Shown here: one piece after another, positions 44,101-52,655 of the stretch
How the letters are laid out: the number at the start of each line of letters is the position of its first letter
How positions within the stretch are numbered: position 1 is the first letter of the stretch
Source of the DNA: Gp1-AA133 sp963850425
Lineage (GTDB): Bacteria > Acidobacteriota > Terriglobia > Terriglobales > Acidobacteriaceae
DNA: 64,000 nt
Assembly (NCBI GenBank): GCA_963850425.1
Contig: CAWKLF010000007.1
Coordinates: 310,001 to 374,000, forward strand
Direction: 5' to 3'
The notes under the pieces: model-generated
What the model saw: the letters and a program-made list of their open reading frames with translations, nothing else
Told to the model about the DNA's origin: nothing
Database searches by the model: none
Made by a program: the position numbers and the translations under genes

Positions 44101-44764
44101 TCGGCACGATGGAGGCGCCGTTAAAAACACTTTCCTCCACGTCCCCGCCATTCACCAGGAAGGAGTTCGCGGACTCTCGTTGCCCGTTTACGGATAGCTG
44201 GCCGGAGTTCTTCTGATTACCGGAGACGGGGCGCTCCGCGTTCCCTCCTTCAGACATGGTCGGTACCACGCCTGCCTGCAGGCCGAGCAAATCCAGGTAA
44301 CTGCGGCCGTTCAGCGGAAGGGACGTGATTTTCTTTTCGCCAATGACGTCCCCAAGTTGGGTGCTGCTGGTATCGACCTGCGTGATAGCCCCACTGACCT
44401 CAATCGTTGCGGTGACGGCGCCGACGGTCAGTTTGAAGTCGGCTCTGTATTTCTGATTCACTTCGAGCTTGATATCAGTTTGCACGGCAGCTTTGAACCC
44501 GGGCGCCTCAACCCGGACTGAGTAGTTCTCTCCCACCGGAAGCGCGAGGAACTCGTAAGCGCCCTGGGCGTTCGCCTGAATCTTGCGCTCCAGCCCAGTA
44601 TTCCCATTTCTCAGAATCACGGCAGCGTTGGGGACGATTGCGCCGCTTTGGTCCGTGACGACCCCGGAAATTGAGCCCGTGACCTCTGCATGCAGCAGAA
44701 GCGGGAGCAGCAGGTAGACGACAAGACCACAGCCAACAAACCTCCACGGCAAGTGGTGATTCAT
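41192..44764 (-). pseudogene. Oar-type TonB-dependent receptor broken by five frameshifts
   Basis: The gene starts well: signal peptide, CarbopepD domain (VTGSISGVVTDQSGAIVPNA), plug (LPLNGRSYLDLLGL, FLVNGGDVEESVFNGAS, SGAIVNVVTKSGTNEIHG). The frame then changes near 43922, 42057, 41886, 41575 and 41515. Each change can be repaired by one or two bases; at 42056-42060 it is an A5 run that should be A4, and near 41886 one extra base. The barrel ends GNIGLVTSVRDPRIGQLALK-LSF, the typical Oar end. Repaired length would be about 1190 residues. It imports or senses glycans in related bacteria. Divergent from the TPR gene. Confidence 0.82.
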
Positions 44765-44845
44765 GCGTTACCTCCAACGGTGTCTTTGGATCTGGCGGAC
44801 TAGAAGTGGGGTTAAAATTACTCAGAAGACCCGCGACAGTCAAGA

Positions 44846-44859
44846 TTAAATCGTTTTAA
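44846..44859. promoter_or_regulatory. Candidate LacI-type operator before the Oar receptor
   Basis: TTAAATCGTTTTAA is a near-palindrome around CG in the 128-bp divergent gap. It contains AATCGTTTTA, identical to 36263-36272. A similar A/T tract (AAACAGTAAAATT) follows. No regulator gene is in the window. Confidence 0.45.
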
Positions 44860-44892
44860 AACAGTAAAATTCGGGGTGGGGTAACCAGTTTC

Positions 44893-46524
44893 GTGACTGC
44901 AACCCTTGCAGGGATTCAACCGGCCCGCACGTTGGCCGACGCCCAGGTAAACAAGTGTAGGCGTGCCCGTTATCGGTTAGCTGGGGGCTTCATCGCACTT
45001 GAGCTGCTGGCAGGTTTACCGTTGGCTCGGGCGCAACAACCAAGGCCAACTTGCGCTCAAGCCCAACCTTACCTGAATGGAGCCCAGGCCGCCCTTAAAG
45101 CGAACGATTCGGCCGGTGCGATCGAAAAACTGAACGCCGCCATCGGAATCGATCCGAAGTGCGCGGATGCACACCTTCTGTTGGGGCTCACGGAGTTTCA
45201 GCGCGGAGAGGTGGCGAAGTCGATCCAGCATTACCAGCAGGCTCTCAAGCTGAACCCGCGTTCCTACTCGGCGCACTACGATCTGGCTCTCGCTTATCTG
45301 AAGCTGAAAAAGCTTCGGCTCGCCCGTGCGGAGCTTGAGCAGGCCGTCGCTTTGGATCCCAAACAAGCCAATGCCGCCTATGACCTCGGCATTGTCCTGC
45401 TCGAACTGAAGCAACCGGTTGCCGCGCTTCGTTCTTTGCGCCGCGCTCATGCCCTAACTCCGGAGCGGCCCGATGTTTCCTTTAACCTCGTCCGCGCGGG
45501 CCTTGATGCAGGGCGTCTGGATGAAGCTCGGCAAGCGGCGAAGCAGGCCCCCGCCCAAGTGATGTCGGATTTCCAGTGGAATGCGGCGCTTGGTCAGGAG
45601 TTCCTCAAGCATGCTCAACCCAAGGATGCTCTCCCGTACCTTCGGGCTGCGAATATGGCCCGTCCTGATGATGCCGCTGTGCGCAAACAGCTCGCGACGG
45701 CTTATCTCGGATGTCGCCAACCCGAGGCCGTGTTGGAATTGATTAACGGTCCGACCACCGCCGACGAACATTACCTGCGGGCAAGTGCCTTCTACCAGGC
45801 CCATCGCTTCCCTGACGCGGATCAGGAATCGGATGCCGCGTTGACTCTGGCTCCGGAAAATCCCCAAGTGTTGGCCTTGCGGGTCCGTCTTCTGCAGCGG
45901 GCCGGGCAGCAGGAGGCGGCGCTGGAAATGGCGCACAAGGCGTCTGCCCTGGCTCCCACGTGGGACGAGCCTTTCTACCTTGCGGGCATCAGCCAATATC
46001 TCTTGCGGCATTATGCGGACGCGCGCCAAAATCTCACGCGTGCCTTTGAACTGAATCCTCGGTCAGCAACCGCAATCTTTATGGCAGCACTGGCCTCCGG
46101 CGGCGAAGGGGAACCGCGCCAAGCGGAACGGTACCTCCGGCGCGCAATCGCCTTGCAGCCCGACAATGCGCGTTTTCACTGCCACCTCGGCATTCTGCTC
46201 ATCCGTCTAAACGAGTACTCGAAGGCGGAAGAGTCTCTTAAAAGGGCTGCGCAACTCAAGCCAGAATACCCGCTCCCACACTACGAACTGGGGAAGCTGG
46301 CGGTATACGCGAAGCGATGGCCCGCCGCCCGCCAGGCGTTTGAGTCGACCATCGCGGCTGATGCGGGATTCACTTCCGCTTACTACCAGCTGGCGCGTGT
46401 GTATGCAAACCTCGGAGAAAAAGAGAAGTCGGAGCGCGTGCTCGCTGATTTCAAAAAACTTCATCAAAAAGAGATGGATGATTCGGCAATCGTAGAGGAA
46501 GACGCGAAGCGTGAATCCGACTAG
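44893..46524 (+). CDS. Exported TPR-repeat protein
   Basis: The 543-residue protein starts with a long basic N-terminus and a hydrophobic stretch (GGFIALELLAGLPLARA) that looks like a signal peptide. It then has about 12 TPR units, for example YLNGAQAALKANDSAGAIEK and CHLGILLIRLNEYSKAEESL, to near the end. A coiled acidic tail closes it. In Acidobacteriota such TPR proteins often lie beside Oar-type receptors, as here on the other strand, perhaps as envelope scaffolds for glycan degradation. A later start (for example near residue 20) is possible. Confidence 0.85.
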   Translation: MTATLAGIQPARTLADAQVNKCRRARYRLAGGFIALELLAGLPLARAQQPRPTCAQAQPYLNGAQAALKANDSAGAIEKLNAAIGIDPKCADAHLLLGLTEFQRGEVAKSIQHYQQALKLNPRSYSAHYDLALAYLKLKKLRLARAELEQAVALDPKQANAAYDLGIVLLELKQPVAALRSLRRAHALTPERPDVSFNLVRAGLDAGRLDEARQAAKQAPAQVMSDFQWNAALGQEFLKHAQPKDALPYLRAANMARPDDAAVRKQLATAYLGCRQPEAVLELINGPTTADEHYLRASAFYQAHRFPDADQESDAALTLAPENPQVLALRVRLLQRAGQQEAALEMAHKASALAPTWDEPFYLAGISQYLLRHYADARQNLTRAFELNPRSATAIFMAALASGGEGEPRQAERYLRRAIALQPDNARFHCHLGILLIRLNEYSKAEESLKRAAQLKPEYPLPHYELGKLAVYAKRWPAARQAFESTIAADAGFTSAYYQLARVYANLGEKEKSERVLADFKKLHQKEMDDSAIVEEDAKRESD

Positions 46525-46548
46525 CAGTAATCCGCGCCCGGCCGGCAA

Positions 46549-47703
46549 CTAAACAGGCAGAATGGTTTCTTCGGATGTGTCGGAGTGATGGGAGCGACGC
46601 TGCTTGCGTAATTCATTCATGAAGAGTTCGGCGGACAGCGTCGACTTGTTGTGGAACAACTCCAGGAGGGGATCGTCGATGTCGGGCACCTGAGGGTGAG
46701 ATTTGGCGGAGGTAGCCACGGAGGATTCCAACCCTTCGGGCTCGACCAGCAATTCCGGCATCAGGTCGCCAGCCTTCATCAGAGTTTGAATGAATTTCTC
46801 GACGTGGTTGCGATGTTCGATGGTGGTTTGATCGAATTCAACACCCATCCCCAGTTCAGGATGCATGATGCGGACGACGCCCTCGACACGCAACTCCAAA
46901 TCTCCGGCGCGCATAGACAGAACGATGCGCGTCCGTTGTGGGAATGGGGACGCGATTTCAAGGTAACAGCCACCCAGGCTCAGATCCGTAAGTTTGCAGC
47001 GAACCGGCGGATCATCCTTCTCACTCTCGGGCGAGTGTTGATTGAGCCAGTAACGCAAGTCATGAGAAAGGTCGACCTGGAGGTGCGAGAACCGGATTCC
47101 GATGTGTCCTGAGGGATTCTGCCACGCCACCTCGCCGGTTACATCGATCGCTTTATCAGAGCCCGGTAATTTGAAATGAAGCTCCCAAGGACCAGGGTCC
47201 TTTTGCTGTTTGGCGAACTGCACGGCCAACCCGCCTTCGCTGAGGTCGGTGGTGGGGACAGTTTGCATGAAGCCGGTGCGGTCGTTTTTGAGCGAGACCG
47301 GGACCTGGATCGCGACTCGCGAGTTGCGTCGCCGTTCGCGCTTCATCAGGGCACGCGCGGCCCGGAAAGTAGACCGGGCGCGTTCGGTGGAAACGGGTTT
47401 GTATAAGACGAAATGCGCGCCCATATCGAAGGCTGAGCGCAAACCGGTATGGCCCTCCATGATGGCGACCGCAATGGCGCGCCTATTGGCAGGAGCCGAG
47501 CGAGCGCTTTTCAGGACGGAAGTGGCAGTCTTAAGGTCGGTGCAATCGATGATGACGGCTTCGAAGCGCTGGCGAGTCAGTTTGTGAATTGCCCCGTCGG
47601 GGTCGGTGCAGTGCTCGATGCCGATCTCAAGATCACTGAGTACGCGACGTAGTATGCGTACGATCTTCTCGTCGGCGCACAGCACCAGGGACTTCAGACT
47701 CAT
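46549..47703 (-). CDS. REC-PilZ-PilZ regulator
   Basis: The 384-residue protein has a receiver-like domain (1-120: VLCADEK, Asp in VIIDCTD, Lys in VLYKPV) and then two PilZ domains. The first has RRRNSRVAIQVPV and TTDLSEGGLAV, the RxxxR and D/NxSxxG motifs that bind c-di-GMP. The second has KLTDLSLGGCYLEI but a weaker Arg motif (VRCK). It should join phosphorylation and c-di-GMP signals; its target is unknown. A 52-residue gene lies 44 bases upstream on the same strand. Confidence 0.88.
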   Translation of the reverse strand: MSLKSLVLCADEKIVRILRRVLSDLEIGIEHCTDPDGAIHKLTRQRFEAVIIDCTDLKTATSVLKSARSAPANRRAIAVAIMEGHTGLRSAFDMGAHFVLYKPVSTERARSTFRAARALMKRERRRNSRVAIQVPVSLKNDRTGFMQTVPTTDLSEGGLAVQFAKQQKDPGPWELHFKLPGSDKAIDVTGEVAWQNPSGHIGIRFSHLQVDLSHDLRYWLNQHSPESEKDDPPVRCKLTDLSLGGCYLEIASPFPQRTRIVLSMRAGDLELRVEGVVRIMHPELGMGVEFDQTTIEHRNHVEKFIQTLMKAGDLMPELLVEPEGLESSVATSAKSHPQVPDIDDPLLELFHNKSTLSAELFMNELRKQRRSHHSDTSEETILPV

Positions 47704-47747
47704 AGGACCGTTCCAACTCCGGGCAGATGTTCAAGCCTTAGGCGACC

Positions 47748-47906
47748 TTAACCCTGGTGCGCACTCTTCTCTTCTTCCTCGTCCGTATTGAGGAGGTGAG
47801 CCACGCTGCGCAGTTGTTCGGCGGCCGATTGCAGGGCTTCGATCTGCTTGCCCAATTGGGCCTGCTCGGCTTGTTTTTTACGGAGCACCTCGTAGATATC
47901 TCTCAC
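47748..47906 (-). CDS. 52-residue helical protein upstream of the PilZ regulator
   Basis: The GTG at 47906 is preceded by GGGAGG with 6 bases spacing. The product VRDIYEVLRKKQAEQAQLGK to LNTDEEEEKSAHQG is one amphipathic helix with heptad-like Leu/Ile/Ala positions and an acidic end. An ATG at 47921 in the same frame would cover the ribosome-binding site and is less likely. It is co-directional with the REC-PilZ gene. No family name recognised; I think it is a real small protein because of the RBS and biased composition. Confidence 0.65.
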   Translation of the reverse strand: MRDIYEVLRKKQAEQAQLGKQIEALQSAAEQLRSVAHLLNTDEEEEKSAHQG

Positions 47907-48324
47907 GAAACTGCCTCCCATTAGGCACTTTACGGTTCGATTACTACGTCGTCAACGAAGGCGGAAAGCTTCTGGTTACGGGCGTAATCAGAGGCACCGC
48001 AGAGACGAATGTATTAAAAAGCACAGGGCGGGGAATTTAGCGAGTTAATAGGCGAAGAATGGCCGGTAAGAGATACATTGGAAAGAGCTTATCGATCGGT
48101 ATCGTCCTTGCATCAAGTGATAATTGCGTTGACTTTAGCCGAAAATAGGCCTATACTCTTGTGTCTCCAATATCCCATAGGTTGCCGTCAACTGGATCTT
48201 ATCTTTTGCCGTCCTTTCGGTTTTTGGTTTTGCATCTAACCTAAGAGCCAGCGAATCTAAAGGGTTTAAGCACGTTCTTTAAAGCAGTCGAACTTATTCC
48301 AACGTAACGAGGTCCTAGATCTAC
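47907..48324. other. Gene-free stretch with a promoter and long leader
   Basis: The gap is A+T richer than its surroundings. It holds the promoter at 48129-48157 and then about 160 bases of untranslated leader before the ATG at 48325. I see no clear riboswitch or gene in the leader. Confidence 0.6.
48129..48157 (+). promoter_or_regulatory. Sigma-70-like promoter
   Basis: TTGACT (48129-48134) and TATACT (48152-48157) with 17-bp spacing, a near-consensus match upstream of the 75-residue gene. Confidence 0.7.
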
Positions 48325-48552
48325 ATGGCAAAGCGACGCGGAAACCCAAACTGGGGTAAGCCGGAACCCATTGGGCCGATCACCCCCACGATCACCGAGT
48401 TCGAGCAAGTGGTTCGCGAATACAAACTCTCCCCCGACCAGTACTTGCGGTCGACGCGTTTGCGGGAGTGGGCACGCCGGAATAAGAATTCCAAGTACAT
48501 CCCGGAGCCTTTGCTGGAAGCCTGGGGCTTCGAGATCGAATCCACCCTCTAA
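48325..48552 (+). CDS. Small basic conserved-looking hypothetical protein
   Basis: The 75-residue protein MAKRRGNPNWGKPEPIGPIT has a basic N-terminus followed by a predicted three-helix part (TITEFEQVVREYKLSPDQYL, STRLREWARRNKN, and IPEPLLEAWGFEIES). The pattern suggests a small nucleic-acid-binding protein but no family is recognised. It is an isolated transcription unit with a strong promoter 170 bases upstream and a strong terminator just after it, which suggests high expression. Confidence 0.75.
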   Translation: MAKRRGNPNWGKPEPIGPITPTITEFEQVVREYKLSPDQYLRSTRLREWARRNKNSKYIPEPLLEAWGFEIESTL

Positions 48553-48573
48553 GAAACGACGATTACAGATTTT

Positions 48574-48600
48574 AGGGCCGCCTTCTGGCGGCCCTTTTTG
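48574..48600 (+). terminator. Rho-independent terminator
   Basis: AGGGCCGCC-TTCT-GGCGGCCCT followed by a T run, 22 bases after the 75-residue gene. Confidence 0.95.
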
Positions 48601-48655
48601 TTGACGGCTGGAATATGCTGGAGGTCGTTCGCCGGCAGGTTCAAAGATCACACAG

Positions 48656-49282
48656 ATGATTGATGCGGTAAAACTCTCGCCCAACGAAATTGCGGCAGCG
48701 CTGGTTGCCATCAGTTTCGCTGCCGGACTCAACGTGTATGCCACCCTGGCCACTCTGGGATTGCTGGCTCATGCGGGCGTCCTGCCCTTACCGCCGGCCT
48801 TGCACCTGGTCACCAGCTGGTGGGTGATCGGCGCGAGCGTGGCATTGTTTCTGCTGGAGTTCTTCGCCGACAAGATCCCCGCCTTCGATCTTGTCTGGAA
48901 CGCTCTGCACACGTTCATCCGGGTTCCGGTAGCGGCACTGCTGGCGTACGGGGCGACATCGCAACTCTCTCCTGAAAAACAGATGGTGGCCACGCTGCTT
49001 GGGGGAGCCATCGCGCTGGCCGCACATGGCGGCAAAACCGCAATACGTGCGGCGGTGACACCTTCGCCGGAACCACTATCGAACATCGGCTTGAGCCTGG
49101 GCGAGGACGCACTGGCAATTTTTCTAACCTGGTTCGCTACGCGCCATCCCTACATTGCAGCCTGCGTGGCGCTGGTCTTCCTGGTCGTGATTATTCTGCT
49201 TGTGCGCTGGGTCGTACGCGCGCTGCGCGCACTATTTCGCGGCGCCGAGGGCGAGCTTGCTCATCACAAACGGCCCAGCTGA
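48656..49282 (+). CDS. DUF4126-family membrane protein
   Basis: The 208-residue protein has five or six hydrophobic segments and the DUF4126 marks: FAAGLNVYATLATLGLLAH, the FFADKIPAFDLVWNALHTFIR segment, and GGAIALAAHGGKTAIRAA with PSPEPLSNIGLSLGEDALA. Function of the family is unknown. The C-terminus is short and basic. It sits 30 bases before ribBA in the same direction, but the ribBA start has its own -10-like box, so co-transcription is uncertain. Confidence 0.85.
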   Translation: MIDAVKLSPNEIAAALVAISFAAGLNVYATLATLGLLAHAGVLPLPPALHLVTSWWVIGASVALFLLEFFADKIPAFDLVWNALHTFIRVPVAALLAYGATSQLSPEKQMVATLLGGAIALAAHGGKTAIRAAVTPSPEPLSNIGLSLGEDALAIFLTWFATRHPYIAACVALVFLVVIILLVRWVVRALRALFRGAEGELAHHKRPS

Positions 49283-49312
49283 TCCGTGCTCTTTTGTTAA
49301 AATCGCATTTAT

Positions 49313-50479
49313 ATGAGCCCCTATCCGCCATTCACCGACGTTGCTACAGCAATTGAAGAGATCCGTTCTGGGCGCATGGTCGTTGTCATTGATGATGAGG
49401 ATCGGGAAAATGAAGGCGACCTTACGTTGGCAGCGGAAAAAGTGACTCCCGAGGCTATCAATTTCATGGCGAAGTACGGGCGGGGACTGGTGTGCTTGGC
49501 GATGACCGAGGAAAGGCTTGAGCACCTGCGCATCGGCCCGATGACGGCAGAAAATACCTCGAATTATGGGACGGCATTTTGCGAAGCGATCGACGCTCGC
49601 GAAGGTGTAAGCACGGGGATTTCGGCTTACGACCGCTCGCGCACGATCCAGGTGGCGATTGATCCGGCCACGCGGCCTGCCGACCTCGCGCGGCCCGGAC
49701 ACGTGTTCCCGCTGCGCGCCAAAAAGGGCGGCGTGCTGGTGCGCGCTGGGCAAACGGAGGCGTCCGTCGATTTGGCTCGACTGGCGGGTTTGATTCCGGC
49801 CGGCATCATCTGCGAGATCATGCGCGACGATGGCACGATGGCGCGCGTGCCTGATCTGGTGGAGTTCTGCAAGGCGCACGAGATGAAGATGCTGACAGTG
49901 GCGGAGCTGATCCGCTATCGGATGGCGCATGAGCGGTACGTGCACCGCGTGGGAGAAGCCTTGGTCAGCACGCGGCATGGCGAGTTCCGGCTCATCGCTT
50001 ACGAAAGCGAGGTCGAGGGCGGCGAATCGCACGTGGCCCTGGTACGGGGTGATATCGAAAACGCTCCCGGGCCGGTGCTGGTGCGCATGCATTCGCATTG
50101 CGTGATGGGCGACGTTTTCGGCTCGACCGCGTGCGATTGCAGGGCGACGATTGAGGGCTCCATGCGAGCAATTGCGGAATCGGGACGCGGGGCAATCATT
50201 TATCTTCACCAGAGCTCGAAAGGCTTTTCGGTGGACAAGATCGGAGACCGGCCGGTATTGAGTTTCCACCGGGATCGCGCTCTGCCGACCTTGCCGGAGA
50301 GCGAGCGCAAGACACAGCGGGAAATCGGGATTGGAGCGCAGATTCTTTCCGACTTGAATTTGAGGCGGATTCGGTTGCTGACGAATCATCCGCGACGGGT
50401 CGCAGCCCTGGAAGGGTTCGATATCGAAATCGTCGAGCAGGTTCCCGTTCCGCTCGGCGGGGTGCGGGCGAAACTATAG
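49313..50479 (+). CDS. ribBA: RibBA: DHBP synthase with a diverged GTP cyclohydrolase II half
   Basis: Residues 1-205 are 3,4-dihydroxy-2-butanone-4-phosphate synthase: DDEDRENEGDL, then GHVFPLRAKKGGVLVRAGQT ending in TEAS, where the usual GHTEA His is Gln. Residues 210-388 are GCH II-like with the zinc cysteines in HCVMGDVFGSTACDC. The catalytic loop QEGRGIGL of true GCH II is replaced by QSSKGFSVDK, and the LxNKxxAYxLQ segment is missing. The later REIGIGAQIL and LLTNHPRRV are kept. The N-terminal half should work in riboflavin synthesis; activity of the C-terminal half is doubtful. TAAAAT ends 10 bases before the ATG. Confidence 0.88.
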   Translation: MSPYPPFTDVATAIEEIRSGRMVVVIDDEDRENEGDLTLAAEKVTPEAINFMAKYGRGLVCLAMTEERLEHLRIGPMTAENTSNYGTAFCEAIDAREGVSTGISAYDRSRTIQVAIDPATRPADLARPGHVFPLRAKKGGVLVRAGQTEASVDLARLAGLIPAGIICEIMRDDGTMARVPDLVEFCKAHEMKMLTVAELIRYRMAHERYVHRVGEALVSTRHGEFRLIAYESEVEGGESHVALVRGDIENAPGPVLVRMHSHCVMGDVFGSTACDCRATIEGSMRAIAESGRGAIIYLHQSSKGFSVDKIGDRPVLSFHRDRALPTLPESERKTQREIGIGAQILSDLNLRRIRLLTNHPRRVAALEGFDIEIVEQVPVPLGGVRAKL

Positions 50480-50795
50480 ATTTCACGGCGCAAATGTGAG
50501 ATTCGCGGTTAAGTGCGAGGATGCATGGGCTATCACATTCGCCAGAGGCTTTCTCGCAGGCGATTCATCAGACCCGAATTTCATTGCAACTCCACGGATT
50601 CGCAAACCACCGCAACTGAATAACGCCTTCCGGCGGTTCGTCGGAATCCATTTAGCCGCAAAAAGCGGTCACTGCCCTCCCGTTCGTTAGAGCACCAAAA
50701 AAATAACCCTTTTCCACAGTTCGCCACAGCTGCAAATCATAAACCGGGGGCATATACTTCGGCCCGCACCAAAATCCAGCCCCGAGGCTCCCCCG
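50480..50795. other. Gene-free stretch with a promoter-like element
   Basis: No gene is convincing until 50796. TGCAAA (50731-50736) and TATACT (50753-50758), 16 bp apart, could drive the small peptide gene downstream. Confidence 0.5.
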
Positions 50796-50963
50796 ATGAA
50801 CAAGACAGTTGAAGTCGTGCTGACCGCTTTAGCCCTGGTCGGATTGTTCAGTGCCCTTCCGAAGAGCACGCCAGCAAATGTCGGAATTCAAACCCAACAC
50901 ACCGTAGTCGTCGCTGACGGCAGCGACCCAATGCCGATTTGCCGAGGAAAACGCTGCTTCTAA
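50796..50963 (+). CDS. 55-residue secreted or membrane peptide
   Basis: The frame reads MNKTVEVVLTALALVGLFSA, then a polar part, and ends DPMPICRGKRCF. The first 22 residues form a signal-like hydrophobic segment. The end has two Cys in a C-x4-C arrangement that could form a disulfide or bind metal. A promoter-like TATACT lies 38 bases upstream, and GAGG about 10 bases before the ATG. No family recognised; the codon pattern and signal-like start argue that it is real. Confidence 0.55.
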   Translation: MNKTVEVVLTALALVGLFSALPKSTPANVGIQTQHTVVVADGSDPMPICRGKRCF

Positions 50964-51057
50964 GCTGAGCTAATCGCTGGAACCCGGCCGCTAAGAAAAA
51001 AGTTGCTTGGCGGTAGAGGGAGAGGTATGCTTCTCGCCTCCAGGTTCCTTCCAAGCG

Positions 51058-51909
51058 ATGAATTGGCTAATGTATTTGAGTTGGGTGGCGGGCCCTGCCT
51101 TAGAGTTCGGCCTTCTCGCCCTCATAGTTCGCCGTAGGCTGCATTCAGTCTTCCCTCGCTTTTTTTCCTACATCGTCTTCCAGATTCTGAAATCAGCCTT
51201 CCTGTTTTTCACCTATCAATATTACGAACAGGGCTACTTCGACGCATATTGGACCGGCAACGCCATTAGCGTCATCCTCGCGGTCGCCGTGATGGATGAG
51301 ATCCTGCAGCACGTATTTAAAGAGTACGGAGGAGCACAGAACCTGGGCTCGGTCATTTTTCGATGGGCTTGCGGACTCCTGCTTTTGCTGGCGATCGTGA
51401 CCGCATTTACCAGTGAGCAAGGGAGCGCCGATCGAGTGGTCGCCGCGGTGCTTACGTTCGACCGAAGCATCCGGGTCATGCAATGCGGACTTTTCTGTCT
51501 GTTAATGATTCTCTGCCGCCTGCTGAAAAATTGCTGGCGCCAGCAGGTTTTCGGGATCGCTTTGGGATTCGGCGTTTTCGCCAGCATTGAGCTGATTCTG
51601 GTCAGCGTAGCGATGCGCTATGGGGGCAGCGTCGGTGCCACGATCAGCTTGGCTAAAAGCGCCGCCTACGATGCTGTCATCATCCTGTGGATTGGCTATC
51701 TGAGACAGCAGGCTCACTCGATCCCGGCGGTTGAACTGGCACCCCGTCTGGACGTCGCCTTGGCGGATCCGGGAGCCAGTACGGAAGCTTTCCTTTCCAT
51801 GGTGGAACGAGCGGTCGAGGATGTTATTTCCCGTAATCCATGGCCGAGACCCAGCACCAAAGGCCCCCAGATCGTTGGGCGTGAGCCCGGCCGCGGGGAG
51901 AGCAATTAG
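51058..51909 (+). CDS. Hypothetical multi-pass membrane protein
   Basis: Starting at the ATG at 51058 (MNWLMYLSWVAGPALEFGLL) the protein has 283 residues and seven hydrophobic segments from about residue 5 to 220. A cytoplasmic tail of about 60 polar residues follows. The conserved-looking first part (FPRFFSYIVFQILKSAFLFF, YFDAYWTGNAISVILAVAV) resembles membrane proteins I have seen in Acidobacteriota, but I know of no function. The earlier frame from 51007 adds 17 non-protein-like residues. It is followed closely by two small genes. Confidence 0.7.
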   Translation: MNWLMYLSWVAGPALEFGLLALIVRRRLHSVFPRFFSYIVFQILKSAFLFFTYQYYEQGYFDAYWTGNAISVILAVAVMDEILQHVFKEYGGAQNLGSVIFRWACGLLLLLAIVTAFTSEQGSADRVVAAVLTFDRSIRVMQCGLFCLLMILCRLLKNCWRQQVFGIALGFGVFASIELILVSVAMRYGGSVGATISLAKSAAYDAVIILWIGYLRQQAHSIPAVELAPRLDVALADPGASTEAFLSMVERAVEDVISRNPWPRPSTKGPQIVGREPGRGESN

Positions 51910-51937
51910 CAACCTGTTCCCGTCCGAAGTCTTCAGG

Positions 51938-52318
51938 ATGAAAACCTCAGTACAAACAGTAAACACCCGAGAGAACTGGCCTCCTGCGGAGGGTGAGATC
52001 GTCACCTTTAAGTCTTCGGCCGGGCTAAAATCCGGTGTATTGAAGGAGGCGCGCTGGGGATTGGTCTGGCGCGACTTTATTCTCGAGGATGGCCGCGTCA
52101 TTCCCGAACACAAAGTTTTGGGATGTCCGGAGTCGCCGAACTGGCGCAGCGCGGATGAGGTTTCGCAGGAGGAGCGGGAAACCTGGGAGGAGCGCCTGGT
52201 TACCATGGCGGAGAGCGGAGTTGATCCGCGGAATCGTGAACAATCTTTTTGGGCTGAATTAAACCAGTACCTGGCCTATATCTATCTAAGATTTCAACGA
52301 ACCGAGCAACAGGGCTGA
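51938..52318 (+). CDS. Hypothetical 126-residue protein
   Basis: I use the ATG at 51938, which begins 29 bases after the preceding stop. The frame opens from 51731, but that part overlaps the membrane-protein gene and is not protein-like. The product has a beta-rich first half (GEIVTFKSSAGLKSGVLKEA, LVWRDFILEDGRVIPEHKVL) like a small SH3-like or PRC-like barrel, and a helical acidic end. No family recognised. It probably shares a transcript with the neighbours. Confidence 0.6.
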   Translation: MKTSVQTVNTRENWPPAEGEIVTFKSSAGLKSGVLKEARWGLVWRDFILEDGRVIPEHKVLGCPESPNWRSADEVSQEERETWEERLVTMAESGVDPRNREQSFWAELNQYLAYIYLRFQRTEQQG

Positions 52319-52361
52319 TACATTTCTGAGATTCACGTAGCAGCTGGATTGAGGCATATCT

Positions 52362-52655
52362 GTGAGCGAAGAAGATCGGAGTCAGCGAGTTCGGAAGTCG
52401 CTAGCCGACGCCCGGCTGGTAGAGATCGAACTCGACGAATTTCCCGACCGCATTCGCGAGGTCAAGCAAGTCGCCATCGGGCGGCTGGGCGAACTTCTGC
52501 AAAAAGATACCGGTCCGCGCGAGCACCGATCCGTGGCGCACTCCGTAGGCACCTTAAGTAGACTCGAAGCCTCGCTAAGAGCCGATGCCGATGTGCACAA
52601 GTCGGGGCAAACTGGTTTACCCGTAGCGCCCAAAGCACCCGATAAGCGGGGCTGA
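52362..52655 (+). CDS. Hypothetical 97-residue helical protein
   Basis: A GTG at 52362 opens a 97-residue highly charged protein. The first 60 residues are predicted helical (RSQRVRKSLADARLVEIELD, VKQVAIGRLGELLQKD), then come a His/Ser-rich link and a Gly/Pro/Lys tail. There is no signal, membrane segment or known motif. It starts 44 bases after the preceding gene. Other frames over this DNA are also open, so confidence is moderate. Confidence 0.5.
   Translation: MSEEDRSQRVRKSLADARLVEIELDEFPDRIREVKQVAIGRLGELLQKDTGPREHRSVAHSVGTLSRLEASLRADADVHKSGQTGLPVAPKAPDKRG

Noticed and set aside
48158..48324. Riboswitch in the long leader of the 75-residue gene
   Set aside because: I could not find a conserved aptamer core or alternative terminator in the leader; it remains an unexplained leader.
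49232..50389. 385-residue minus-strand frame opposite ribBA
   Set aside because: It covers the well-conserved RibBA sequence and lacks any motif or RBS.
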